From positions 124,001 to 188,000 of the forward strand of contig NZ_JSYP01000014.1 in assembly GCF_000813005.1 (NCBI RefSeq): a stretch of 64,000 bases of DNA. The letters run 5' to 3'. The DNA is from Flavobacterium sp. KMS. GTDB taxonomy: Bacteria > Bacteroidota > Bacteroidia > Flavobacteriales > Flavobacteriaceae. The notes under the pieces were generated by a model. The model ran no database searches. It saw only the letters and a list, made by a program, of their open reading frames with translations, and was not told where the DNA came from. Every line of letters begins with the position of its first letter. Position 1 is the first letter of the stretch. This document shows positions 1 through 8,207 of this stretch, one piece after another. Both the position numbers and the translations under genes were made by a program.

Positions 1-183
1 CGTGAATCGAATGTTGTGTTAAGCCAAAAACGTGCTGACTTTACTAAAAACTATTTGTCTAAAAACGGCATTGATGGTAGTAAAATCGAAACTCAATCAA
101 AAGGTCCAGATGAACCTGTAGGAGATAATACAACCGCCGATGGTAAAGCAAATAATCGTAGAACTGTAGTTACAATAAAATAA
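1..183 (+). CDS. OmpA-family protein, C-terminal end (partial)
   Basis: Only the last 60 codons are in the window; the 5' part lies upstream. The visible residues (RESNVVLSQKRADF near the start, then NGIDGSKIETQSKGP and NNRRTVVTIK at the end) match the last third of an OmpA_C peptidoglycan-binding domain: the Lys/Arg-rich helix, the 'G.....I...S.G...P' segment and the terminal 'NRR' motif before a short beta strand. Such domains tether outer-membrane proteins to peptidoglycan. The next gene starts 21 bp downstream on the same strand, so the two are probably co-transcribed. What precedes the domain cannot be seen. Confidence 0.85.
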   Translation, partial: RESNVVLSQKRADFTKNYLSKNGIDGSKIETQSKGPDEPVGDNTTADGKANNRRTVVTIK

Positions 184-204
184 TTAATCCAAAAAAATAA
201 CATT

Positions 205-762
205 ATGAATATACCTTGTATCTTAATACCAGCTTTAGTTGGGTTAATCTGTGGAATTTTAGGTTACTTGATAGGAAAAATGGCTTCGAAAGGAAACGAT
301 TCTGATTTGCTTTCTTTACAAGCTGATTTAGACGCTTGCAGAGCTAATACTAAGAACTTAAATGCCAAAATATCTTCGCTTGAAGCAGATTTAGCAGCTA
401 AATTAAATAATGCTTCGGCATCTGCACAATCATTTGTGGGTAAAACTACAATTCCAGAAATTGCTTTTGATGCTGCATTGGCAGCAACTGTATTTGGCAA
501 AAAAATAAAGAAAGATGATTTGAAGATAATCGAAGGAATTGGCCCTAAAATCGAAGAGCTGTATCATCAGGCTGGAATCAAAACCTGGTTGGCTTTATCG
601 GAAACACCAACAGAAAAATCTCAAACTATTCTAGATAATGCTGGTGAAAACTATGCGATTCATAATCCTGGAACCTGGGCAAGACAAGCTAAGTTGGCTT
701 ATGAAGGAAAATGGAAAGAATTAAAAGAATGGCAAGATGTCTTAGATGGCGGAAAAGAATAA
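205..762 (+). CDS. Membrane-anchored protein with coiled coil and helix-hairpin-helix-like domain
   Basis: A 185-aa protein of unknown function. Residues 5-25 form one hydrophobic segment rich in Gly, Ile and Leu, a probable N-terminal membrane anchor. Residues 32-70 are a short predicted coiled coil (repeated Leu, Ala, Asp, Glu). From about residue 100 there is a segment with 'IIEGIGPKIEELYHQAGI', which looks like the helix-hairpin-helix-like module (GIGPK.....L...GI) often found fused to membrane anchors or L21-like proteins in Bacteroidota. That module can bind DNA or protein; its role here is not known. It follows the OmpA-family gene closely and is followed by a strong terminator, so it ends the transcription unit. 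Confidence 0.75.
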   Translation: MNIPCILIPALVGLICGILGYLIGKMASKGNDSDLLSLQADLDACRANTKNLNAKISSLEADLAAKLNNASASAQSFVGKTTIPEIAFDAALAATVFGKKIKKDDLKIIEGIGPKIEELYHQAGIKTWLALSETPTEKSQTILDNAGENYAIHNPGTWARQAKLAYEGKWKELKEWQDVLDGGKE

Positions 763-781
763 TTTTTATTCTCTAAAATTT

Positions 782-810
782 AAAAACTGGCTTTATGCCA
801 GTTTTTTTTA
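782..810 (+). terminator. Rho-independent terminator
   Basis: A 10-bp perfect stem (aaaaactggc at 782-791 with gccagttttt at 797-806) around a 5-base loop is followed by a T run. It lies 20 bp after the stop of the helix-hairpin-helix-like gene and closes the OmpA transcription unit. Confidence 0.85.
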
Positions 811-811
811 T

Positions 812-1202
812 TTATAATTTTAAACAGATTATAAAATCTTATTGAAATTTTGAATAAAAACTGCAAAAACTAGCTTTCAGGATTTTATTTTATTTTTATA
901 GAAACGGACACAATATTGTCTTTTGATATGAGGAAACTCAAACAATGTAAATCAATCTAATGGCTAGATACGGATTGTAAACTCAAATAACATTTTATAA
1001 ACATTGCCAACGGTTTCAACCGTTGGAGCGCAATTCATTATCACAGTACCGCACGGTTGAAACCGTGGGCTATAATCAAAAACAGGATAGCTACTCGTGC
1101 AGACCCTCCTGTGTCAGAAATGACAATGATTATGGTGATTTTGTGCAAAACTAAAGCTCCTTGCTTTTAAGTTTTTACAAAGATAATTGTAGCCGTTTTT
1201 AT
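812..1202. other. Intergenic region with two REP-like palindromes; no gene seen
   Basis: No convincing open frame exists in this 391-bp gap between the terminator and the 3' end of menC. It holds two related palindromes (see the repeat entry) and otherwise AT-rich DNA. It lies between genes that converge on it, so it needs no promoter. Confidence 0.6.
1007..1068. repeat. Pair of REP-like palindromes built on CGGTTnnAACCG
   Basis: The first palindrome, ccaacggtttcaaccgttgg (1007-1026), can fold into a near-perfect hairpin. The second, cacggttgaaaccgtgg (1052-1068), has 7-bp arms around a 2-base loop. They share the core cggtt..aaccg and lie 25 bp apart, the arrangement expected of REP pairs (BIME-like). 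Whether copies exist elsewhere in the genome cannot be seen here. No REP-associated transposase is in the window. Confidence 0.6.
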
Positions 1203-2246
1203 TTATAGAGTATCAATATCTATTTCCCAGTTTAAATTTGGGTTATACCATAATTGTCCTTGTGTAACTTCTAACGGACAATCGAAATTGTTCGTGTATA
1301 ATGCTCCTGTTCCTAAACCTTGTGGCATGGTATTGTTTTGCAAAAAAGTCCATTGTGCGATTGCATTAAGACCTATATTGCTTTCCAGAGCCGATGTTAT
1401 CCACCAACCGATATTATACTTCTCTGCCAATGCAATCCATTCCTGAGTCCCTCGAAAACCGCCTATAAAGCTTGGTTTTAAAATAATATACTGTGGTTTT
1501 ATATTTTGCAGTAATTTTTCTTTTTCCTGCAGAGAAAAAACTCCAATCAATTCTTCATCTAGTGCTATAGCAAAAGGTGTTGTCTCACATAAACTAGCCA
1601 TAACCTGTGTATTGCCTGGTTTTATTGGCTGTTCGATACTATGCAACTTATATGCATTAAGCTGAATTAGCTTATTTAAAGCTGTCTCTAAACTAAAAGC
1701 TCCATTGGCATCTACTCGTATTTCTATTTCTTCTGGGCTAAAGTGGCTGCGGATAAAACCCAGTAATTCCAACTCTTTATCAAAATCGATAGCACCAATT
1801 TTAAGTTTTATACAACGAAAACCTGTGGCTAGCTTCTCTTCTATTTGCTGTTTCATAAACTCTGGTTCTCCCATCCAGACTAACCCATTTATTGCAATAG
1901 ATTTCTCTCCCGTAGTAAAAGGTGAAGGAAAGAGTAAAAAGGGCATTTTACTGTGCAATGAACGGAAAGCCATTTCTATACCAAATTGTATTGAAGGGAA
2001 CTCTAATAAGGCTTCCCAAAGGGCTTTTTCGCCAAGATGTATATTATCGCAACTCCATTGCAATTTCTCTTCGTAGTCGTCTCGATCGTCTGCGCTTAGT
2101 CCTCTGAGGATTCCGCACTCGCCTATTCCCTTTTTATTATTTTCTTCAATAACAATGAACCAAGTTTCTTTTTCGTTCATTACACCTCTGGAAGTTCCCG
2201 ATGGGCGCTTAAAATTGAGAATATATTTGTGGTAAGTGGCTTTCAA
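1203..2246 (-). CDS. menC: o-Succinylbenzoate synthase
   Basis: This 347-aa enolase-superfamily enzyme dehydrates SHCHC to o-succinylbenzoate in menaquinone synthesis. The expected residues are present: the Lys pair in CIKLKIG (K147, K149), metal ligands D179 (VDANGAF), E205 (SIEQP) and D230 (ALDEE), and the second catalytic Lys K257 (LKPSFIGG). Length is near the 320-370 aa usual for the family. The start ATG is followed at once by the MKATYHKYILNF beta strand, as in homologues. It is the last menaquinone gene of the minus-strand run menD-menB-menA-menC. A diverged copy of the 76-bp repeat sits just upstream. An enolase-family epimerase is the alternative, but the neighbouring men genes argue against it. 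Confidence 0.92.
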   Translation of the reverse strand: MKATYHKYILNFKRPSGTSRGVMNEKETWFIVIEENNKKGIGECGILRGLSADDRDDYEEKLQWSCDNIHLGEKALWEALLEFPSIQFGIEMAFRSLHSKMPFLLFPSPFTTGEKSIAINGLVWMGEPEFMKQQIEEKLATGFRCIKLKIGAIDFDKELELLGFIRSHFSPEEIEIRVDANGAFSLETALNKLIQLNAYKLHSIEQPIKPGNTQVMASLCETTPFAIALDEELIGVFSLQEKEKLLQNIKPQYIILKPSFIGGFRGTQEWIALAEKYNIGWWITSALESNIGLNAIAQWTFLQNNTMPQGLGTGALYTNNFDCPLEVTQGQLWYNPNLNWEIDIDTL

Positions 2247-2263
2247 GATGATTTTCTTTTTTT

Positions 2264-2341
2264 AAACATATAAGTGATATAAGTCCATATAATAAAGCGT
2301 TTAGAAAAGAGAACTTATATTTGCTTACATCACTATAGGAT
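2264..2341. repeat. Diverged copy of the 76-bp inverted-end repeat
   Basis: This stretch between menC and the TPR gene aligns with the tandem 76-bp elements at 48.1-48.3 kb. Shared blocks are 'catataagt.atataag.ccat', 'taaagcg' and 'aacttatattt.cttaaat.act'. The terminal inverted repeat is eroded, so it is an old copy. Its identity rests on an eye alignment. Confidence 0.5.
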
Positions 2342-2347
2342 TAATTA

Positions 2348-3550
2348 TTAATTAAAAAGGTCTAAAACTCTATCAAAGTTTGCTGAAGGTAAATTTGCTT
2401 TCTTAAAAGCTGCAAAATCAAGTTTTACTTTTTGAATCCAGCTTAAACTATCAGTAACGTTTTGTGTTTGGTATTTTTTATAAATGGCTTTCGCTTCTTT
2501 ATAATCGTCGCTTACCAAATAAGCGTGAGCTAGGTTGAGTTTTAATTGCAACTCTGTTTCATCTAGTTTTTCTCCTTCTTTTAGAAACTTAATCGCTTTC
2601 TCGTATTGTTTGGTTATTATATAACAATATCCAATAGCACTATAATCTAGCGCTGTAGCCTTTTTGTCAGCAATTACAGTGTTTAACAATGTTATCGCTT
2701 CACCATATTTCTGACTTTTAATTAATTTAGAAGCCTGATTTCTTAAATCGTTATAAATGTTTTTAGAGATACTGGTATCGTTATAACAGGTGTTCCCATA
2801 ATCTTTATAAGCTTTGATTTTTTCCATTGCCAATAGCTTATCAAACTCTATGTAACGGTATTGCTTTTGGATTTTTTCGAGGATACAAACGCAAAATTCA
2901 TCAGAACTTGCCATTTTCTGTGCCAGATTTGAGGTCCTGCATTGGCTGATAATTTCTTTTTTATTCTCCTGATTCCAACCACGACTTAGCTTTACATCAA
3001 CCCACGGCACTACTTCTAGCACTATTTTTTGTTTTAAAAGCCAATTCTTGCTTTCGAATCCAAACCAAATTATATTTACATTTGGTTGTAAACAGCTGGT
3101 TTTATCTAATGATAATCGTTTTGCGTCTTTGCTTACTGGTTCTTCTTGTGCATAACAGGCTTTATCGGTTTTTCCTGTTTGTACATAACTTTTGGCAATT
3201 GCCTGATCGGTAAACAAGGCATATTTACACTTATCATCTCCTGATATTTTTGACATTAGGAATACTGCACCGGCTGATCCCTGACTGATTCCTGATGGGT
3301 CTGGAATCGATTTTAATACCGAGACTAAGCTACTTGCCAATTGTTGGTTTTCGTCCAGCAGAGTGATTCTATATATCACTTCGGTGGTTCCTAATGGTAA
3401 ATCTTCGGTTGGAATGACGATTCTGTCGCGGGCTGAAACGATTATTTCTTTTGTAGTGGATCGTTCTTTGTCCCAATATCCTTCTTTTTGTGCAAAAGCT
3501 GAATAAAACGAACTTAATAAAAGTACTAAAATCAGTTTTTTAGATTTCAT
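2348..3550 (-). CDS. Secreted/periplasmic TPR-repeat protein
   Basis: A 400-aa protein with a clear Sec signal peptide (MKSKKLILVLLLSSFYSAFAQ, cleavage after A20). The middle (about 25-190) is not recognised and has several Cys residues. Residues 205-265 include 'CRTSNLAQKMASSDEFCVCILEKIQ'. The C-terminal third holds two to three TPR units ('YGEAITLLNTVI', 'YEKAIKFLKEGEKL', 'YKEAKAIYKKY'), which usually mediate protein-protein contacts. No catalytic motif was seen. It lies between menC and UPF0173 on the same strand, but the spacing and the repeats on both sides argue that it is a separate unit with no evident link to menaquinone synthesis. Confidence 0.7.
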   Translation of the reverse strand: MKSKKLILVLLLSSFYSAFAQKEGYWDKERSTTKEIIVSARDRIVIPTEDLPLGTTEVIYRITLLDENQQLASSLVSVLKSIPDPSGISQGSAGAVFLMSKISGDDKCKYALFTDQAIAKSYVQTGKTDKACYAQEEPVSKDAKRLSLDKTSCLQPNVNIIWFGFESKNWLLKQKIVLEVVPWVDVKLSRGWNQENKKEIISQCRTSNLAQKMASSDEFCVCILEKIQKQYRYIEFDKLLAMEKIKAYKDYGNTCYNDTSISKNIYNDLRNQASKLIKSQKYGEAITLLNTVIADKKATALDYSAIGYCYIITKQYEKAIKFLKEGEKLDETELQLKLNLAHAYLVSDDYKEAKAIYKKYQTQNVTDSLSWIQKVKLDFAAFKKANLPSANFDRVLDLFN

Positions 3551-3578
3551 TTTCTTGACTGGATGTGTGTTTTTTTTT

Positions 3579-3673
3579 AGCCCTGACAGCAGCGATATCC
3601 TTTTCCTGTCCGCCGCGGCGGACAGGAAAAGATAAAGCGTATGGCGGGTCCCGATAGCTATCGGGATAGCTCC
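3579..3673. repeat. Dispersed repeat R1, copy 1 (conserved arms, GC-rich core hairpin)
   Basis: The left arm starts agccctgacagcagcgatat, the right arm ends in atagctcc, and the centre is a long perfect palindrome, cttttcctgtccgccgcg and its complement (3599-3630). The right arm also carries the 18-bp palindrome tcccgatagctatcggga (3649-3666). Arms match copies at 40827-40903 and 56775-56850, but the core hairpin sequence is different in each copy. It lies between the TPR gene and UPF0173. Confidence 0.7.
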
Positions 3674-3705
3674 TAATTCTTCAATTTCTTTTAGAATAAC
3701 GCTAT

Positions 3706-4383
3706 TTACAATTCAATAGATTCTCCAATTTCTATAAGCATTAAGTCTTTTCCTTTATCAAAAAACTTACGTTTTGCTTCGTCATGATTGATTTTGATAT
3801 ATCCGAAGGTATCATAATGATATCCTAAAATTTTATCACATTCGATAAAGTCTGATGCTATAATGGCATCTTCAACATCCATTGTAAAGTTGTCTCCGAT
3901 TGGTAAAATAGCTAAGTCTAGCTTGGTACGCAATGGGATTAACTTCATATCCATCGTAAGGGCTGTATCTCCTGCTATATAGATATTTTTGTGTTCGCCT
4001 TCGATTACAAATCCTCCTGGATTCCCTCCGTTACTACCATCGGGAAACGAGCTTGAATGTATGGCGTTTACATATTTTACTTTTCCGAAATCAAATTGCC
4101 AGTTCCCTCCATGATTCATTGGGTGTGCTTTTAGCTCTCTTTGGGCAAAATAACTCGCAATTTCGGCATTAGACACGATTACTGCTTCGGTACGTTTTGC
4201 AATTGCTTCGGCATCCAGAATATGATCTCCATGCGCATGCGTTAGCAAGATATAATCGGCTTTTAATGTGTTAATATCGATATGTGATGCCAATGGATTA
4301 CCTGAGATAAAAGGATCTACCAGAATGTGCTTTCCTCCTACTTCGATTCCTAATGATGCATGACCGTAAAATGTAATTTTCAT
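3706..4383 (-). CDS. UPF0173-family metal-dependent hydrolase
   Basis: A 225-aa metallo-beta-lactamase-fold protein. The metal-binding motif THAHGDH spans residues 48-54, and the N-terminal MKITFYGHASLGIEVGG plus 'LVDPFISGNP' are typical of the UPF0173 family. Later ligands are visible in 'IHSSSFPDG' and 'YIAGDTALT'. There is no signal peptide, so it is cytosolic. The substrate is unknown for the family. It starts 27 bp after the menA stop on the same strand, so it probably shares the menA transcript; many Flavobacteria place it next to menA. Confidence 0.88.
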   Translation of the reverse strand: MKITFYGHASLGIEVGGKHILVDPFISGNPLASHIDINTLKADYILLTHAHGDHILDAEAIAKRTEAVIVSNAEIASYFAQRELKAHPMNHGGNWQFDFGKVKYVNAIHSSSFPDGSNGGNPGGFVIEGEHKNIYIAGDTALTMDMKLIPLRTKLDLAILPIGDNFTMDVEDAIIASDFIECDKILGYHYDTFGYIKINHDEAKRKFFDKGKDLMLIEIGESIEL

Positions 4384-4410
4384 ATTGATACAATTTTAAA
4401 GTTTAATAAA

Positions 4411-5373
4411 TTATCTTCCTCCTAAGAAGAGGTTTACAATAATGTCTGAAATTAATGATATCATGCACAAAGTCAATAATACTGAAAGCAAAAATGTGCT
4501 AAGTGCTACTCTTTTTAATTCTGGGTCTAGTAATTTAGGTTCTTGGTTTTTATAAACAACAATTAAATGTTTGGTTAATGGTATGTAAGCCAATAAAAAC
4601 AAGTATTGATCAAAGTTATAATCGCTTAAAATAGCAAATGCAACTACCGAAATCATTGCTGTTATGATTAAGAAGTAATGGTATTTTTTAGCAGCTTGTC
4701 CGCCCATTTTTACTACAATTGTGTTTTTGCCCGATTTTCTATCTGAGGCTTCGTCACGCATGTTGTTTAGGTTTAAAACTCCTACGCTTAATAATCCTAT
4801 GGCTACTGCTGGCAGGATTAAAAGCGGATCTATTTCTTTTGAGTATAAAAAGTTAACGCCTAATGTACTTACTAAACCAAAGAATACGAATACAAAAATA
4901 TCTCCAAAGCCTTTATATCCATAAGCTGAGTTTCCTACTGTATAACGTATTGCCGAAACAATTGCCGCAATCCCTAATAGTAAGAAAAAGATTGAATACA
5001 CAAAATTTGTCTCGCCAAAGGCAAAATAAATCAATGTAACTGCCGATAATAAAGTTAACAATGAAGTAATGATTATAGCCTTTTTCATGGCTTGTGGAGT
5101 TATTACTCCGCTTTGTATAGCACGTTTTGGCCCTATTCTGTCTTCGTTATCGGTTCCTTTTACTCCATCGCCATAATCGTTGGCAAAATTGGATAATACC
5201 TGCAATCCTAGCGTTGTTAAAAGTGCAAAACCAAAAATTTTCCAATTAAAAACTTCTGTAGGCGTATAAACGTTTTCTGTGGGATTTGCCAAAGCATACA
5301 TACTACCGACGATAATCCCAGAAACTGATAAGGGTAATGTTCTTAATCTAGCGGCTTCAATCCAATGTTTCAT
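4411..5373 (-). CDS. menA: 1,4-Dihydroxy-2-naphthoate polyprenyltransferase
   Basis: This 320-aa integral membrane enzyme attaches the polyprenyl chain to dihydroxynaphthoate, giving demethylmenaquinone. It belongs to the UbiA superfamily: the first Asp-rich motif is NDYGDGVKGTD (65-75), the second lies around 'LNNMRDEASDRKSGKNT', and there are eight to nine hydrophobic segments. 'RLRTLPLSVSGI' near the N-terminus is typical of MenA. The gene lies 103 bp downstream of menB on the same strand, with UPF0173 immediately after, consistent with a menB-menA-UPF0173 unit. Confidence 0.93.
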   Translation of the reverse strand: MKHWIEAARLRTLPLSVSGIIVGSMYALANPTENVYTPTEVFNWKIFGFALLTTLGLQVLSNFANDYGDGVKGTDNEDRIGPKRAIQSGVITPQAMKKAIIITSLLTLLSAVTLIYFAFGETNFVYSIFFLLLGIAAIVSAIRYTVGNSAYGYKGFGDIFVFVFFGLVSTLGVNFLYSKEIDPLLILPAVAIGLLSVGVLNLNNMRDEASDRKSGKNTIVVKMGGQAAKKYHYFLIITAMISVVAFAILSDYNFDQYLFLLAYIPLTKHLIVVYKNQEPKLLDPELKRVALSTFLLSVLLTLCMISLISDIIVNLFLGGR

Positions 5374-5476
5374 TCTTATGTTTTATTTAATTTAAAGTTT
5401 GTTATAAAAAAGTTTTCAGTCTCAGTCACAGAATTTCAGTTAAAACTGAAACTGAAAACCGATACTGCAAACTAGT

Positions 5477-6310
5477 TTATGGCAACCATTTATTTTCGCC
5501 AAAATTAGGCTTTCTTTTTTCCAAAAAGGCATTTCTTCCTTCTTTGGCTTCTTCGGTCATATACGCTAAACGGGTTGCTTCTCCAGCAAAAACCTGTTGC
5601 CCTACCATACCGTCATCTGTAAGGTTCATGGCAAATTTTAGCATTTTTATAGATGTAGGCGATTTTTGTAATATCTCTTGCGCCCATTCGTAAGCAGTAT
5701 CTTCTAGTTCATCATGAGGAATAACGGCGTTTACCATTCCCATATCCATTGCTTCCTGAGCTGAATAATTGCGTCCTAAGAAGAAAATTTCACGTGCTTT
5801 TTTCTGTCCTACCATTTTGGCCAGATAAGCTGATCCATATCCGCCATCAAAACTAGTTACATCGGCATCTGTTTGCTTAAAAATAGCGTGTTCTTTACTC
5901 GCTAATGTCATATCGCAAACTACGTGTAAACTATGTCCGCCACCTACTGCCCAACCTGGAACTACGGCTATGACAACTTTTGGCATAAAACGAATTAATC
6001 GTTGTACTTCTAGAATATTTAAACGATGTTGACCATCTTCTCCAACATATCCTTGATGTCCTCTTGCGTTTTGGTCTCCACCACTACAAAAAGAATATAC
6101 TCCGTCTTTGGTCGAAGGTCCTTCGGCAGATAATAAAACTACTCCTATCGAGGTATCTTCTTGTGCATCGTAAAATGCCTGGTATAATTCGGATGTTGTT
6201 TTTGGGCGGAAAGCGTTGCGTACATTAGGTCTGTTAAATGCTATTCTTGCAACTCCATTACATTTTTTATAGGTTATATCTTCAAATTCTCTGGCAGTAA
6301 TCCAATCCAT
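5477..6310 (-). CDS. menB: 1,4-Dihydroxy-2-naphthoyl-CoA synthase
   Basis: A 277-aa crotonase-fold enzyme that closes the second naphthoquinol ring from o-succinylbenzoyl-CoA. Seen motifs: CSGGDQ (75-80), the oxyanion-hole segment GWAVGGGHSLH (119-129), and the MenB signature 'TDADVTSFDGGYGSAYL' (147-163), whose Asp and Ser/Tyr residues separate MenB from other crotonases. Length fits the family (270-290 aa). It sits upstream of menA. menE, menF and menH are not in the window. Confidence 0.94.
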   Translation of the reverse strand: MDWITAREFEDITYKKCNGVARIAFNRPNVRNAFRPKTTSELYQAFYDAQEDTSIGVVLLSAEGPSTKDGVYSFCSGGDQNARGHQGYVGEDGQHRLNILEVQRLIRFMPKVVIAVVPGWAVGGGHSLHVVCDMTLASKEHAIFKQTDADVTSFDGGYGSAYLAKMVGQKKAREIFFLGRNYSAQEAMDMGMVNAVIPHDELEDTAYEWAQEILQKSPTSIKMLKFAMNLTDDGMVGQQVFAGEATRLAYMTEEAKEGRNAFLEKRKPNFGENKWLP

Positions 6311-6548
6311 TAGATGTATTTTTAATTAATTATAGTGTAAAAATAAATCATTTTTTACACTTTAGACTACACAATCATCATGAAGTCTATTCTAAAAAAA
6401 ATTTGATCAAATGTTAAATATTGTTTTTCAATTAAAAACGGCAATCATTTTATAGTGTATTCTATTTTTTATTTTTATCTTTACCTTCTATTAATCAATG
6501 TGATACATTATTTTTCGTACACATTTAAGATTGATCTTCTTTCACTGA

Positions 6549-6683
6549 TTTATTAACCTAAAAAATGATTTTTTGAGAAAATTTAAAAAATTTGTCGCTC
6601 ATTTTTCTATGGTTTTAAATTTAAAACCTTTAGACAAAGAGCAAATGAGATTAGCATTTGTCGAAATTGCAAAAAAGAGATAG
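6549..6683 (+). pseudogene. Short open stretch, possible gene remnant or 24-aa peptide
   Basis: The frame is open from just after a TGA to a TAG and reads FINLKNDFLRKFKKFVAH, continuing into MVLNLKPLDKEQMRLAFVEI and AKKR. The composition (charged helix, ordinary codon use) looks more protein-like than random AT-rich DNA. The only ATG is at 6609, giving 24 aa. It could be the tail of a lost gene or a small peptide. I do not recognise it. Confidence 0.2.
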
Positions 6684-6990
6684 TAACACCTACGGTTAAC
6701 AAGAAAGATATATTAAACTACTCTACAAATGGGTATTTATTATTGTTTAATCATCTTTAAAAATATTAAAAATAAACCAAAGGTTCTGCCGTGAAATCAA
6801 TTTCAGCATGTAAGAAATTGTTATCCCATTCAAGACAAACCCATCTGAAGAAGTAGTAAGTCACACGCAACAAGATTAAGTACAGTATTACATATTGTGT
6901 GGTTCTATTCACTTTTCGTGATGAAAGTAGATTTATTTTTATTTTTGTTTTTTTTTAATTACAATTTTTTTATAAAACTAGAATAAAAAG

Positions 6991-7021
6991 AAAAAGGCTA
7001 ATCGTAATGATTAGCCTTTTT
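6991..7021 (-). terminator. Intrinsic terminator of the CvfB gene
   Basis: A 13-bp perfect stem (aaaaaggctaatc at 6991-7003 with gattagccttttt at 7009-7021) has a 5-base loop. It lies 12 bp past the CvfB stop and has a run of A before it on the plus strand, that is, U residues after it in the minus-strand transcript. Confidence 0.85.
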
Positions 7022-7033
7022 TGTTGTAGTAGC

Positions 7034-7894
7034 TTAGTATTGCTCTTTTACCAAGTAAATACCGTCTTCTTTTATCTCGATTAGTTTCTCTCTGTATAGA
7101 GCTCCAATCGCTTTCTTGAATGTTTTCTTACTCATTTTAAGCACCGTTTTAATGTCTTCTGGATGTGAGTTGTCTGTAAGTCTTAAAAAACCACGACTTG
7201 CTCTTAATTCGTCCATTATTTTCTCGGCATTTGGTTCGATACTTTGGTATCCTTGCACTTGCAACGAAACATCTATTTTATTATCAGGACGTACAGTCTT
7301 GATGTAGCCTCTCATACGGTCTCCTGTACGAATGGCATCATCATAAACCTCATCTTTGTACAACAACCCTTTATGTTTCTCATTAATGATTACATTGATT
7401 CCTATCTCGGTAATATGCGAAACGATTAAATCTACTTCTTCGCCTTTTTCTACCGTTAGGTTATCATTACTTAAGAATTGGTTCGTTTTACTTGAAGCTA
7501 CCAATCGATTGGTTTTTTCGTCCATGTATAAATAAACCAAATAACGCTTTCCTTTTTCCATAGGGCGCGCTTGTTCTTTAAACGGAACAAGAATGTCTTT
7601 TTCCATTCCCCAATCCATAAAAGCACCAATCTGGTTAATGTAATTTACTCGTAAAAGAGCAAACTCGTTCAGCAAAATATATGGTTCTAGGGTTGTTGCA
7701 ACTGGACGCTCTTCGTGATCTAAATAAACAAAAACGATAAGTTCTTCGCCTATTTCAAATTCGTTTGGAACATATTTGTTTGGTAATAGTATGTCGTGGA
7801 TTCCTTCTGGATCTTTCTCGGGGTTACCCAAAAACAATCCTACTTTGGTATCACGTAATATAGTTAGGGTGTTGTATTTTCCTATTTCAATCAT
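7034..7894 (-). CDS. CvfB-family S1 RNA-binding protein
   Basis: A 286-aa cytosolic protein of the CvfB/YitL family. It begins with MIEIGKYNTLTILRDTKVGLFLGN, a typical first S1-like domain, followed by further S1-type beta barrels (about 70-135 'INQIGAFMDWGMEKDILVPF' and 140-215 'ITEIGINVIINEKHKGLLY'). A winged-helix-like C-terminus (about 220-286) ends in 'GALYREKLIEIKEDGIYLV'. Family members bind RNA and affect expression of other genes; the targets here are unknown. A -7 element lies about 46 bp upstream of the ATG, and a terminator follows, so it is monocistronic. Confidence 0.85.
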   Translation of the reverse strand: MIEIGKYNTLTILRDTKVGLFLGNPEKDPEGIHDILLPNKYVPNEFEIGEELIVFVYLDHEERPVATTLEPYILLNEFALLRVNYINQIGAFMDWGMEKDILVPFKEQARPMEKGKRYLVYLYMDEKTNRLVASSKTNQFLSNDNLTVEKGEEVDLIVSHITEIGINVIINEKHKGLLYKDEVYDDAIRTGDRMRGYIKTVRPDNKIDVSLQVQGYQSIEPNAEKIMDELRASRGFLRLTDNSHPEDIKTVLKMSKKTFKKAIGALYREKLIEIKEDGIYLVKEQY

Positions 7895-7939
7895 CTTCTT
7901 TAAAGTTCTGTATTGCTATTTAAGCAAGTTTCTAAGTCG

Positions 7940-7947
7940 CAAAGGTA
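7940..7947 (-). promoter_or_regulatory. -7 promoter element TACCTTTG for the CvfB gene
   Basis: Read on the minus strand this is TACCTTTG, a full match to the Bacteroidota -7 consensus TANNTTTG. It would place the transcript start about 38 bases before the CvfB ATG. No clear -33 TTG was found at the usual spacing. Confidence 0.5.
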
Positions 7948-7985
7948 CGAAGTTTGAAAATGAGAAGCATAAAAATTATTCTATT

Positions 7986-8015
7986 AAAAGAGGTCGTCTT
8001 TTAACAACCTCTTTT
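7986..8015 (-). terminator. Intrinsic terminator of the lipase gene
   Basis: The stem aaaagaggt (7986-7994) pairs with acctctttt (8007-8015). It lies downstream of the lipase on the minus strand. The sequence resembles the hairpin at 9936-9963 (both are built on AAGAGGTTGT), which suggests a reused terminator family. Confidence 0.6.
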
Positions 8016-8207
8016 TAAAATTTTAACATTTTAAAATTACGAATTGAAATAGAGTAACAAATTTTGATCGAAAATCTATTTCCATCCGCTATTTTATAAG
8101 TATAATTCCTCTTTTAGTAATAAAAAGAGATCCAAAATAAAACATAGACACAAAGTTGCCTCCGTTTTTCTTATTGAATTGAAACCTTCTTAACAAAATG
8201 CACATTA

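Larger units (their letters stand above)
6311..7033. other. 723-bp intergenic region, mostly without recognisable genes
   Basis: This AT-rich gap separates menB from the CvfB gene. It should contain the menB promoter at its left end and the CvfB terminator at its right end. One short open stretch on the plus strand (6549-6683) gives a plausible peptide tail, listed separately. Nothing else protein-like was found in any frame. Confidence 0.5.
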
